From Methylobacterium currus (GTDB lineage Bacteria > Pseudomonadota > Alphaproteobacteria > Rhizobiales > Beijerinckiaceae), in NCBI RefSeq assembly GCF_003058325.1, contig NZ_CP028843.1, positions 2,886,001-2,950,000 on the forward strand: 64,000 bases of DNA, read 5' to 3'. This document shows, one piece after another, positions 6,477 to 14,375 of the stretch. A model generated the notes under the pieces. The model made no database searches and had not been told where the DNA came from. It worked only from the letters and a program-made list of their open reading frames with translations. Each line of letters opens with the position of its first letter. Position 1 is the first letter of the stretch. Position numbers and translations under genes: made by a program.

Positions 6477-9445
6477 GCGCCTTCAAGGACGCCGGCTTCG
6501 ATCCCGCGGTTCTGAAGGCCGCGCGCCGCGGCGTCATCGTGTCCGACCGCGACCGCGATCCCCTCCTCGCCGACCTCATAGCCGACTTCCTGGAAAGCCC
6601 GGAGCACAACGGTGCGTGGACGACCGCCTCGCGCATGGCGTTCCCCACCATCGAGAGGCTGTGCTCCGAGACGCGCGTCTCGCGCCTGACGCCCGGCTTG
6701 CAGAAGGCGATCATCCGGGACGTCCACGCCCGCGGCTACGCGACGTCGACCGTCATCCACATCATGCAGTTCATCACCCGGGTCGTGAACTGGGGGGCGA
6801 ACGGCGACGACGACGCGCAGATCCGATCGCTTTCGCGTCCGAAGATCATCAACACCATCTACAAGGTGTGCAAGGTTCTCGACGTGCCCGAGCCGGAGAA
6901 GCGGAACTGGCACCCTGACCCGGACGGGATGGCCCGGGTCCTTGCCCTCCTTGCCGACGACGAGCCGATGCGGCGATGGGCCCTGACGATGCTGACCTTC
7001 GCGTGCCGGGTGGAGGCCGCCCTGGAGGCCGGCGGGGCGCAGCTGCAGGGCGAGATGTTCCACCTGAATCCGCGAGGGCGCCGGCAGCGGGACACGAAGT
7101 GGCGGCCGTCGCTGCCCGTCGCATGGTCGGCACTCGCCGAGTTCCGGACCTGGGGGGAGGGCCCGTGGATCGCCGGGCTGACGGTCCAGGACGCGGGCAA
7201 GCGTCTCCGGGCTGTCGGGCAGCAGCTCGCGATGCCGGAGCTTTGCCCCTCGTGCCTGCGCGACTACGCCTCGACGGGGCTGCGCCACGCCGACGTCGAC
7301 TTCCCGGTCCGCCCCGTCGACAAGGAGCACCGAGAGAAGTGGATGGGTCACCGCAAGATCGAGGACATCAGCGACGGCTACGGGCGCTTCAGGCCCGAGT
7401 TCCTGATCACGCCGCGGGTCGCCACCGAAGCGTTCCTGCGCGACCTCGACCGGAGGTCCGGCGGCGCCCTTTTCCGACAAGGCCCCGACAAGACGCCGCT
7501 GCGGGGGCTCTATCCGGCACGCCGCGAGGACGATGACGGGATCGGATATCGGCCAACGCACGCAAGGGCTTACGTGAGCCAACCGGTTTCCGACAACGAC
7601 GACGATCCGGACCCGGGCGGTTCAGGGATTCAGAGTGACGTGCCCGGTGCGACCCGTGGCACGGTGGTGGTTCTCGGGGCAAAGCGGGATCAGGAGCGTG
7701 CAAATGGCTCCATTCCAGGTCCTTTCCGACAAATTGCCGACAAGCCGGGGACCGGCCAGGAGGGCCCGGAGATGGAGGCCATCCGGGCCGCGATAGCCCT
7801 GCTCGCGGAGAATGGAATCCGGCTGTTCGAGCGCGAGGTATCGGGCGGCCGGGAGGTGTTCCTGGTGGCACCGGCGGAAACTCTCGTGCCCGTCAGCGCC
7901 GTGCCCGACTTGCTGCGGCTGGCGCGACCCCGGCTGCGGTGGCCTAAGCGCCTGCCCGGCAACCCCAAGATCGGCCGTTTGGCGAGGTTGCGACCCGCGG
8001 ATGCCCTCGGTAAGGCCGGCGCGCTGCCGGCCAACCTTCCCAACAGGGTCTCGATTTCCGGCCTCCACATGGTGCTGGCCGCCGGCGTGGTGTTCTGGCT
8101 CGCCCGGGCGCTCCTCGCCTTGGGCGCGGGGCTGGCGCTCGCCTGGCCGATCAAGAAGATCGCGGCCGCCCTCGCGATGGTCGGGGTCACCGGCTACTGC
8201 GCCTTCTCGGGCTGGGACCTCGCGGCCGAGCGCTCCCTGGTGATGACCCTGGTGATGCTCGGCGCGATCCTGGTCGACCGGCCGGCACTGAGCCTGCGCA
8301 ACCTGGCGCTCGCAGCCCTGATCTCGCTCGCCCGCGAGCCGGAAGGGCTGCTCGGCCCGAGCTTCCAGATGTCGTTCGGGGCGGTGGCCGGGCTCATCGC
8401 CTGCGCCCGGCTGATCGACGGGCGGCTGTGGAACCCGGAGGGGGCTGGGCCGATCACGCGGGCGCTGGCCTGGTGCCTCGCCACGGTCGTCGGCACGCTC
8501 GCCACCACCCTGGTGGCGCAGGTCGCCACCGCGCCCTTCGCCACCTACCACTTCCAGACCGTGCAGCCCTTCGGCCTCGTCGGCAACGCGCTCACCCTGC
8601 CGCTGGTCTCGCTGGTGGTGATGCCCTCGGCGGTGCTCGGCATCCTGGCCTACCCCTTCGCCCTCGACCGGCCGGTCTGGTGGGCGATGGGCCTCGCCGT
8701 GCGCGGGATGATCGAGATCTCGGCCTGGATCCAGGGCTTCGACCGCGCCACCCTCGTGCTGCCGGCCTTCGGCCCGGGCGCCCTCGGGTTGATGACCCTG
8801 GCTTTGCTGCTGCTGGTGCTGCCGGTATCGGGCCTGCGCTGGCTCGGCCTCGCCCCCGGCCTCCTCGGCCTTGCCCTGGCCGGCGCACCCGAACGCCGCG
8901 ACCTCTACGTCGACCGCGAGGGCGGCGGCGCGGCCCTGCGCGGGGCCGACGGGCGCCTCGTGGTGCTCGGCCGGCCCCCGGCCTTCGTGCTGGAGCAATG
9001 GCTGAAGGCCGACGGCGACGGCCGCTCCCGCGACGATCCCGGGCTGAAGGCGGGCGCCCGCTGCGACAAGCTCGGCTGCGTCGGCCACGGCCCTCGGGAC
9101 GTCAGCGTCGCCCTGGTGCGCGACAAGCGCGCCTTCCCGGAGGATTGCGCCCGGGCGACCGTCGTGGTCAGCCGGCTGGAGGCGCCGCCCGGTTGCGCCG
9201 CGGCGCACATCCTCGACAGAAAGTTCCTGGCGGCGCACGGGGCGACGACCCTGCGGTTCACGGCCGAGGGCGTACGGGTCGAAACCGCCAAGCGGCCGGG
9301 GGAGACGCGGCCGTGGCGGCCGGCACCGGTGGTGAAAGTGCCTGCGCCTGCGCCGCCCGCAGCGCTGGTGCCGCGCGTGGCGCCGCAGCCGATGCAGCCC
9401 GCCGCGCCGGAGGGCGAGGAGGCAGAGGGGCAGGGTGAGCCGTGA
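6290..9445 (+). CDS. Tyrosine recombinase (integrase) frame running in frame into ComEC C-terminal part
   Basis: This is a 1051-residue frame from GTG 6290. Residues 1 to about 400 are a phage-type integrase: an N-terminal WWYDPSYGGGDRRRASLGTG strand region, a core-binding domain (TASRMAFPTIERLCSET), and a catalytic domain with CRVEAALEA (box I Arg), SCLRDYASTGLRHAD (box II region, with the usual histidine not obvious) and WMGHRKIEDISDGYGRF (GH plus candidate nucleophile Tyr). Residues about 400-587 are a low-complexity linker with TTTCCGACAA repeats and a short helical stretch from Met 495 that could be a separate small gene (ATG 7772). From residue 588 (8051) onward the frame is ComEC: SISGLHM, about seven membrane segments and SFQMSFGAVAG. 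No stop separates them. Whether one long protein is made is unknown. Confidence 0.85.
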   Translation: MPKTRGKALADGVLYRDGDVCIAPLPGGSTLYAWWYDPSYGGGDRRRASLGTGDLKVAVERLSAFKDAGFDPAVLKAARRGVIVSDRDRDPLLADLIADFLESPEHNGAWTTASRMAFPTIERLCSETRVSRLTPGLQKAIIRDVHARGYATSTVIHIMQFITRVVNWGANGDDDAQIRSLSRPKIINTIYKVCKVLDVPEPEKRNWHPDPDGMARVLALLADDEPMRRWALTMLTFACRVEAALEAGGAQLQGEMFHLNPRGRRQRDTKWRPSLPVAWSALAEFRTWGEGPWIAGLTVQDAGKRLRAVGQQLAMPELCPSCLRDYASTGLRHADVDFPVRPVDKEHREKWMGHRKIEDISDGYGRFRPEFLITPRVATEAFLRDLDRRSGGALFRQGPDKTPLRGLYPARREDDDGIGYRPTHARAYVSQPVSDNDDDPDPGGSGIQSDVPGATRGTVVVLGAKRDQERANGSIPGPFRQIADKPGTGQEGPEMEAIRAAIALLAENGIRLFEREVSGGREVFLVAPAETLVPVSAVPDLLRLARPRLRWPKRLPGNPKIGRLARLRPADALGKAGALPANLPNRVSISGLHMVLAAGVVFWLARALLALGAGLALAWPIKKIAAALAMVGVTGYCAFSGWDLAAERSLVMTLVMLGAILVDRPALSLRNLALAALISLAREPEGLLGPSFQMSFGAVAGLIACARLIDGRLWNPEGAGPITRALAWCLATVVGTLATTLVAQVATAPFATYHFQTVQPFGLVGNALTLPLVSLVVMPSAVLGILAYPFALDRPVWWAMGLAVRGMIEISAWIQGFDRATLVLPAFGPGALGLMTLALLLLVLPVSGLRWLGLAPGLLGLALAGAPERRDLYVDREGGGAALRGADGRLVVLGRPPAFVLEQWLKADGDGRSRDDPGLKAGARCDKLGCVGHGPRDVSVALVRDKRAFPEDCARATVVVSRLEAPPGCAAAHILDRKFLAAHGATTLRFTAEGVRVETAKRPGETRPWRPAPVVKVPAPAPPAALVPRVAPQPMQPAAPEGEEAEGQGEP
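7471..7746 (+). repeat. Three TTTCCGACAA direct repeats at the element end (candidate integrase arm sites)
   Basis: TTTCCGACAA occurs at 7471-7480, 7587-7596 and 7723-7732. The first and third are each followed at short distance by a second CCGACAAG half (for example TTTCCGACAAATTGCCGACAAG at 7723-7744). They lie between the integrase catalytic domain and the comEC junction, where arm-type binding sites for a tyrosine recombinase or Xis are normally found. The function is inferred from position and repetition. Confidence 0.5.
8040..8071. other. Inferred right attachment junction (element / comEC)
   Basis: Upstream of 8051 the translated frame has no similarity to ComEC. From TCGATTTCCGGCCTCCACAT (8051-8070) it encodes SISGLHM, the conserved ComEC motif, and continues with ComEC membrane helices. 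The attachment core should therefore lie at or just within this segment and be duplicated at the left end of the element, outside this window. The exact core cannot be set without the left end. Confidence 0.55.
8051..9445 (+). pseudogene. comEC: comEC/rec2 3' fragment, separated from its 5' part by the element
   Basis: ComEC forms the inner-membrane channel for DNA uptake in competence. The fragment starts at the SISGLHM motif and keeps the membrane domain (FQMSFGAVAGLIACARLI, VATAPFATYHFQTVQPFGLVG and further hydrophobic helices) and a soluble C-terminus (CDKLGCVGHGPRDVSVALV) ending in a Pro/Ala tail. The N-terminal DUF4131-type part and the first helices are missing from this side. It is readable as the C-terminal extension of the integrase frame. 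Precise excision of the element would restore the full gene, so it may be conditionally interrupted rather than dead. Confidence 0.75.
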
Positions 9446-9496
9446 TGCTCCAATAGGCCCCTGCGGAAAGTCGACAAATTTGTCACCGTCGCATTC

Positions 9497-9835
9497 ATGC
9501 GCAATGCGCGGCCGATCTCGCGGGTGAAAGGAGCGCTGAAGGCGTTCGGAACTTTTCCCGCCGCCGTACAGGATGAAATCCTCGACGCGCTGACCCTCGC
9601 GGCCGACGGAGCGATGCCCGCCACGGCGAAGACGTTCGAAGGCGTTGAAGGCCTCACCACCCGCGACGCCGAGGCGGCGACGGGGGTGGCGCACAGCGAG
9701 TTCTCCCGCATCCGCTAGGCGCAGCTGCGCCGCTTCACCCTCGACCGGCCGATGACCATCCTGGGGAAGCTGGACGGCGACCTGGAGGTGAGGCTGGTGG
9801 TGCGGACCCGCCGCGGCGAGGCTCGCCCGGCCTGA
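9497..9835 (+). pseudogene. HigB/HigA-type toxin-antitoxin relic with internal TAG
   Basis: Read through the TAG at 9716-9718, the frame is 112 residues. The first half (MRNARPISRVKGALKAFGTF, FPAAVQDEILDALTLAADG) matches the N-terminus of phage Gp49-like/HigB toxins. The second half (LTTRDAEAATGVAHSEFSRIR, then AQLRRFTLDRPMTILGKLDG) matches the C-terminal HTH of the partner antitoxin. The toxin C-terminus and antitoxin N-terminus are both missing, so one in-frame deletion fused the pair, and a CAG-to-TAG type change then broke it. It lies 51 bp after comEC. It is presumably non-functional. Confidence 0.7.
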
Positions 9836-9868
9836 CCGGACGGAGCCCGGTCAGGCCTCATATCGACG

Positions 9869-11137
9869 CTACGGCATCAGCCGCAGCGCATCGGCGAAGA
9901 AGTCGGGCCCGCCGAAATTGCCCGATTTGAGCGCCAGCCACATGTCCCGGTCTGTGGTGCGCAGGACCGGCACGCCGGCGGCGATCTCGGGGCCGACCCG
10001 GAAGGCCGGGAGCCCGAGACGGTCGACCACCGCGCCGGAGGTCTCGCCCCCCGCCACCACCAGCCGGCGCACCCCGCGGGCGACCAGCCCCTCGGCGATC
10101 CGCGCCATCGCGGCCTCGATGGCGTGGCCGGCGGCATCGCGGCCGTACTGCGCCTGGACCGCGGCCACCTCGTCGGGGCCGGCGCTGCTGGCGATCAGCA
10201 CCGGACCGTCACCGATCCGCTCCATCGCCCAGGCCAGGGCCGCGCCGGCCTCGTCCTCGCCGGCGAGCAGCCGCGCCGGATCGAGGCGGCGCACGGGCAT
10301 CGCCGCCTCGGCCCGGGCGATCTGCCCGAGCGTCGCCTGCGAGCAGCTGCCGGCGAGGCAGGCCGCCGGGCCGCCGATCGGCTTCCCGAGATCGCTCTCG
10401 GCCGCCGCCGGAGCGACGCGGCCGGCCGCCACGAGCGCGCGGGCGAGGCCTAAACCCAGTCCCGAGGCGCCGGTCGAGACCTTGCGGGTCAGGGCGGCGG
10501 CGCCCAGCACCGCGAGGTCGCGGTCGAGCACCGCATCGGCGATCGCCGCACCCTTGCCCTCGCGGGCGAGCGCGTCGAGCTGGGCGCTCACGGCCTCCGC
10601 GCCTTGCGCCACCGTCGCGAGATCGATCAGCCCGACCTCCGCCCGGCTCTGGCGCGCCAGCACCCGCACGAGGTTCGAATCCCGCATCGGGTTGAGCGGG
10701 TGATCCTTGAGCGGGCTCTCATGGAGCGGCACCGCGCCGACGAAGAGATGGCCGAGATAGACCGTGCGCGCCGTCTCCGGGAAGGCCGGGGTGACGAGGG
10801 CGACCGCCTCGCCGGCATCCACACGCAGCGCGTCCGTCACCGGGCCGATATTGCCGGCATCAGTGGAGTCGAAGGTCGAGCAGACCTTGAACAGGAGGTG
10901 GCCGGCGCCCCTGGCGTTGAGCCACGCCGCAGCCTCGCGCGAGCGCGCCACCGCCTCCTCCGCGGGGATCGACCGGCTCTTGAGCGAGACCACCACGGCA
11001 TCGACCTCGGGCAGCGCGAGATCGTCCGCCGGCACCCCGATGGTCTGGACCGTGCGCAGGCCCGCCTTGGTGAGCGTGTTGGCGAGGTCGGAGGCGCCGG
11101 TATAGTCGTCGGCGATGCAGCCCAGCGCCAGGGTCAT
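9869..11137 (-). CDS. otnK: 3-oxo-tetronate kinase
   Basis: This encodes 422 residues of the four-carbon acid sugar kinase family (DUF1537 N- and C-terminal domains). The N-terminus LGCIADDYTGASDLANTL carries the ADDxTGA substrate motif, and the C-terminal part GVRRLVVAGGETSGAVVDRL carries the GGETS nucleotide motif. OtnK phosphorylates 3-oxo-tetronate to the 4-phosphate, the step before decarboxylation to dihydroxyacetone phosphate. Its ATG overlaps the otnI stop by four bases (ATGA), so the two are translationally coupled. Substrate preference (threonate versus erythronate branch) follows from the neighbours and is inferred. Confidence 0.9.
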   Translation of the reverse strand: MTLALGCIADDYTGASDLANTLTKAGLRTVQTIGVPADDLALPEVDAVVVSLKSRSIPAEEAVARSREAAAWLNARGAGHLLFKVCSTFDSTDAGNIGPVTDALRVDAGEAVALVTPAFPETARTVYLGHLFVGAVPLHESPLKDHPLNPMRDSNLVRVLARQSRAEVGLIDLATVAQGAEAVSAQLDALAREGKGAAIADAVLDRDLAVLGAAALTRKVSTGASGLGLGLARALVAAGRVAPAAAESDLGKPIGGPAACLAGSCSQATLGQIARAEAAMPVRRLDPARLLAGEDEAGAALAWAMERIGDGPVLIASSAGPDEVAAVQAQYGRDAAGHAIEAAMARIAEGLVARGVRRLVVAGGETSGAVVDRLGLPAFRVGPEIAAGVPVLRTTDRDMWLALKSGNFGGPDFFADALRLMP

Positions 11138-11919
11138 GATGCGCGTGCTCCCTTGTAGGGGGCGAACCAGCCGAGCCCTTCGCGCGTGCCGGCCCGCGGG
11201 TTGTACTCGCAGCCGATGAAGCCGTCATAGCCGAGCCGGTCGAGCTCGGCGAACAGGAAGGCGTCGTTCATCTCGCCGCTGCCGGGCTCGTGCCGCTCCG
11301 GCACGCTCGCGGTCTGGACGTGACCGATCATCGGCATCAGCTCGCGCAGGCGCATCGTCACGTCGCCGTGCAGGATCTGGCAGTGGTAGAGGTCGAATTG
11401 TAGCTTCAGGTTCGGCAGCGCCAGGTCGCGGATCAGGTCGGCGGCGAAGCCGAAGTCGTTGAGGAAGTAGCCCGGCATGTTGCGGGCATTGATCGGCTCG
11501 AGGACGAGGTCGAGGCCTTCCTGCTGCAGGCGCTCCGCGGTCCAGGTGACGGCCCGGCGGTACGAGTCCTGCGCTTGTCGGTCGGCGCGGTCGGCCATGC
11601 CGGCCATCAGGTGCAGGCGCTTCACGCCCGTCGCGCGGGCGTAACCGAGCGCCGTCTCGACGCCGCCCTTCAGCTCCTCGAAGCGCCCGGGGAACGCCGC
11701 GAGGCCGCGCTCGCCGGCGGCCCAGTCGCCGGGCGGCAGGTTGAACAGGGCCTGCGTCAGGCCGTGCGCCTTCAACCGCTCGCCGACCGCCTCGGGCGGG
11801 TGGTCGTAGGGAAACAGGAACTCGACGGCCTCGAACCCGGCCTCGGCGGCCTGCGCGAAACGGTCGAGGAACGGGACTTCGGTGAACATCAGGGTCAGAT
11901 TCGCGGCGAAGCGCGGCAT
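11134..11919 (-). CDS. otnI: 2-oxo-tetronate isomerase (hydroxypyruvate isomerase-like)
   Basis: This encodes 261 residues with the xylose-isomerase-like TIM barrel of the Hyi/OtnI family: MPRFAANLTLMFTEVPFLDR at the start, then LVLEPINARNMPGYFLND, LQFDLYHCQILHGDV and GFIGCEYNPRAGTREGL with the glutamate, aspartate and histidine metal ligands of the family. It interconverts 2-oxo- and 3-oxo-tetronate between LtnD and OtnK. It sits 272 bp downstream of ltnD, with a large inverted repeat between them, and overlaps otnK by four bases. Confidence 0.88.
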   Translation of the reverse strand: MPRFAANLTLMFTEVPFLDRFAQAAEAGFEAVEFLFPYDHPPEAVGERLKAHGLTQALFNLPPGDWAAGERGLAAFPGRFEELKGGVETALGYARATGVKRLHLMAGMADRADRQAQDSYRRAVTWTAERLQQEGLDLVLEPINARNMPGYFLNDFGFAADLIRDLALPNLKLQFDLYHCQILHGDVTMRLRELMPMIGHVQTASVPERHEPGSGEMNDAFLFAELDRLGYDGFIGCEYNPRAGTREGLGWFAPYKGARAS

Positions 11920-12014
11920 GAATGTCCTCCCTTGATCGGCGCGCCGGCGCCCTGGCGGGCCTGCTTCCTCGGGCTGCCGGAGCCGTCCGAACAGGCCATT
12001 CGGTGACGGTTTCC

Positions 12015-12167
12015 CTCCGCGTCATCCCGGGGGCCGCGAAGCGGAACCCGGGATCCATGAACCCTGAGCTTTCAGGATGAGGTGGAACGGTGCCCGCCCT
12101 GCCCTGCACCGTCAGCGGCCATGGATCCCGGGTTCCCGCCGTCAGCGAGCCCCGGGATGACGCGGAG
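12015..12167. repeat. Nested inverted repeat (REP-like) between ltnD and otnI
   Basis: The outer arms CTCCGCGTCATCCCGGGG (12015-12032) and its exact complement (12150-12167) enclose inner arms GAACCCGGGATCCATG (12044-12059) and complement (12119-12134). The arms share the CATCCCGGG core of the other REP-like palindromes in this window. Lying in the transcribed ltnD-otnI spacer, it could fold in RNA and lower downstream expression or protect the upstream mRNA 3' end. Confidence 0.8.
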
Positions 12168-12191
12168 GGCTTCAGTCCAGTTGCGTGTCCA

Positions 12192-13112
12192 TCAAGACGT
12201 CGAGGCCGTCCCACCCGGCAGCGCCGTCCCGGTCACCTGCGCGTAGATCCGCGCCACCGACGCGTCGTCGTCGCGGCCCATGCCGGCGCCGGCGGCCATC
12301 AGGAACATCTGGAGCGCGGCCGCCGCCACCGGCACCGGGAATTTCTGGGACCTGGCCATGTCCTGCACGATGCCGAGATCCTTGACGAAGATGTCGACAG
12401 CGCTGCGCGGCGCGTAATCGCCGTCCAGCACGTGCGGCATCCGGTTCTCGAACATCCAGGAATTGCCGGCCGAGGCGGTGATGACCTCGTAGACCTTGCG
12501 CAGATCGAGCCCCTGGCGGGCCGCGAAGGCCATCGCCTCGCTCGCCGCGGCGATGTGCACCCCGGCCAAGAGCTGGTTGATCATCTTGAAGGCCGCGCCC
12601 TGGCCGGCGGCATCGCCGAGCTCGTAGAGCTTGGCCGCCATGGCGTCGAGGGCGGGCCTCGCCGCCGCGAAGGCAGCCGCGTTGCCCGAAGCGAGGATCG
12701 TCAATTCGCCCTGCGCGGCGCGCTGGGCACCGCCGCTGATCGGCGCGTCGAGATAGTGGCGGCCGGTGGCCTCCAGACGGGCGGCGAGGCGACGGGCGAT
12801 CTCCGGGTCCATCGTGGCGCAGGAGACGAACACCGCGCCTTCCGGCATCGCCGCGGCGACGCCGTCCGGCCCGAACAGCACCGCCTCGGTCTGGGCCGCG
12901 TTGACGACGACGCAGACCACGATTCCGGCCTCCGCCGCGGCGTCCGCCGGGCTCGCGGCGCCACGGCCGCCCTCGGCCGAGAAGCGCGCCACGTTGTCGG
13001 GCACGACGTCGCTGCCGGAAACGTCGAGGCCGGCCCGGCGCAGGGCCTGCGCCATGCCGTAACCCATCGAGCCGAGACCGATCACCGCGACGCGGGCGGG
13101 TGTGTCGCTCAT
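12192..13112 (-). CDS. ltnD: L-threonate dehydrogenase (NAD-dependent)
   Basis: This encodes 306 residues of the beta-hydroxyacid dehydrogenase family. The start ATG 13112 places the Rossmann motif at VAVIGLGSMGYGMAQALRRA, and the family motifs DAPISGGAQRAAQGEL and GQGAAFKMINQLLAGVHIA (catalytic lysine) follow. LtnD oxidises threonate at C2 to 2-oxo-tetronate, the first pathway step. It begins the minus-strand unit, with a LacI-style palindrome about 105 bp upstream. The longer frame to 13202 has no ribosome-binding site. The assignment to LtnD rather than another 3-hydroxyisobutyrate dehydrogenase relative rests on the otn context. Confidence 0.88.
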   Translation of the reverse strand: MSDTPARVAVIGLGSMGYGMAQALRRAGLDVSGSDVVPDNVARFSAEGGRGAASPADAAAEAGIVVCVVVNAAQTEAVLFGPDGVAAAMPEGAVFVSCATMDPEIARRLAARLEATGRHYLDAPISGGAQRAAQGELTILASGNAAAFAAARPALDAMAAKLYELGDAAGQGAAFKMINQLLAGVHIAAASEAMAFAARQGLDLRKVYEVITASAGNSWMFENRMPHVLDGDYAPRSAVDIFVKDLGIVQDMARSQKFPVPVAAAALQMFLMAAGAGMGRDDDASVARIYAQVTGTALPGGTASTS

Positions 13113-13216
13113 GCGCTTTCCTCCCTTCGGGCCGCTCGCACAGCCCGTGCGGGCCCTGACCGACCCGAACCTGCGCGATCTGTCGCCGCGCCACCGTCCC
13201 AAGCTCTAGCACCGAT

Positions 13217-13232
13217 TTGGCAGCGCTGCCAA
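13217..13232. promoter_or_regulatory. LacI-family operator candidate in the ltnD/lacI divergent region
   Basis: TTGGCAGCGCTGCCAA is a perfect 16-bp palindrome with a central CG, the layout typical of LacI/GalR operators. It lies between the starts of ltnD (13112, minus) and the LacI-type gene (13329, plus), so one site could control both transcription units. Binding by the adjacent regulator is inferred. Confidence 0.7.
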
Positions 13233-13328
13233 TCCGGATCATGGATCCGTTGAGCCGGCCCGGGAACCATGACATCGTGGCGCTCCCGAGCGTCCGTGAC
13301 AAGGTGCCGGGTCGAGACGGGAGGGCGG

Positions 13329-14375
13329 ATGGACGAGGGGGGCAAGGAGGTCTTCGCGGCCGAGGACGAGGGCTTGCGGGACGGGATCGGCCGGCGCCCG
13401 ATCACCCTGGCTGACGTCGCCCGCGAGGCGCGGGTCGGCGAGAGCACGGTGTCGCGGGTCCTGCGCAGCCACGGCTCGTTCTCGGAGAAGACCCGGGCCC
13501 GGGTCGAGGCGGCGGTGGCGCGTCTCGGCTACGTGCCGAACCGCATCGCCGGGACGCTGGCCTCCACCGGCTCCCGGCTGATCGGCATCGTCATCCCCTC
13601 GCTCACCAACATCGTCTTCCCGGACCTCCTGCGCGGCGCGACGGCGGCCCTGGACCAGGAGGGCTTCCAGTCGGTCATCGCCGTCACCGATTACGACCAG
13701 GACCGCGAGGAGGCGGTGGTCGACTCGCTCCTGAGCTGGCGCCCGGCCGGGCTGATCGTCACCGGGCTCGAGCACAATCCGGGCACGCGGCGCCGGCTCA
13801 TGGCCAGCGGCGTGCGGGTGGCCGAGCTCCTCGACACCGACGGGCCGGGGCTCGACATCGTGGTCGGCTATTCCAACCGCGCGGCCGGCGAGGCGAGCGC
13901 CCGCCACCTCGCCGGCCGCGGCTATCGCCGCATCGGCTATATCGGCCACGACCTGACCAAGGACAGGCGCGCCGCCAAGCGCTACGCGGGTTTTCGCGAG
14001 GGTCTGGGCGCGGCCGGGCTCGCGCTCGCCGGCGAGGAGCGGGTGGCGAGCCCGTCCTCGGTCGAGGCCGGCCGGCACGGGCTGGAGGCCCTGCTGGCGC
14101 GGGTGCCGGACCTCGACGCGGCCTATTTCTCGAACGACGACATGGCGCTCGGCGGCTACTTCCACTGTCTCGCCCACGGCATCGCGGTGCCGGGACGGCT
14201 GGCCCTGTTCGGCTATAACGGCCTCGATGTCGGCCGGCTGATGCCGCAGCCGCTTGCCACCATCCGCACCCCGCGGGTCGAGGCCGGCGCGACGGCGGCC
14301 CGGCTCCTCTGCACCGGGGGGCCGGCGACGGTGGTGGATCTCGGCTTCGAGCTGATCGAGGGAGCGACGGCGTGA
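13329..14375 (+). CDS. LacI-family regulator of the threonate locus
   Basis: This encodes 348 residues from ATG 13329. Residues about 25-75 form the LacI HTH and hinge (ITLADVAREARVGESTVSRVLRS; AAVARLGYVPNRIAGTLAS), followed by a periplasmic-binding-protein-like effector domain (LIGIVIPSLTNIVFPDLLRG; FFSNDD-type region at YFSNDDMALGGYFHC). It resembles the gluconate-repressor branch. It overlaps otnC by four bases and is divergent from ltnD-otnI-otnK. It probably represses both units from the palindrome at 13217 and is released by a pathway intermediate. Confidence 0.88.
   Translation: MDEGGKEVFAAEDEGLRDGIGRRPITLADVAREARVGESTVSRVLRSHGSFSEKTRARVEAAVARLGYVPNRIAGTLASTGSRLIGIVIPSLTNIVFPDLLRGATAALDQEGFQSVIAVTDYDQDREEAVVDSLLSWRPAGLIVTGLEHNPGTRRRLMASGVRVAELLDTDGPGLDIVVGYSNRAAGEASARHLAGRGYRRIGYIGHDLTKDRRAAKRYAGFREGLGAAGLALAGEERVASPSSVEAGRHGLEALLARVPDLDAAYFSNDDMALGGYFHCLAHGIAVPGRLALFGYNGLDVGRLMPQPLATIRTPRVEAGATAARLLCTGGPATVVDLGFELIEGATA

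Noticed and set aside
7622..9694. 690-residue open frame on the minus strand
   Set aside because: It is antisense to the integrase tail and comEC, is full of Arg/Gly/His/Gln runs and has no domain; it is a GC-driven shadow.
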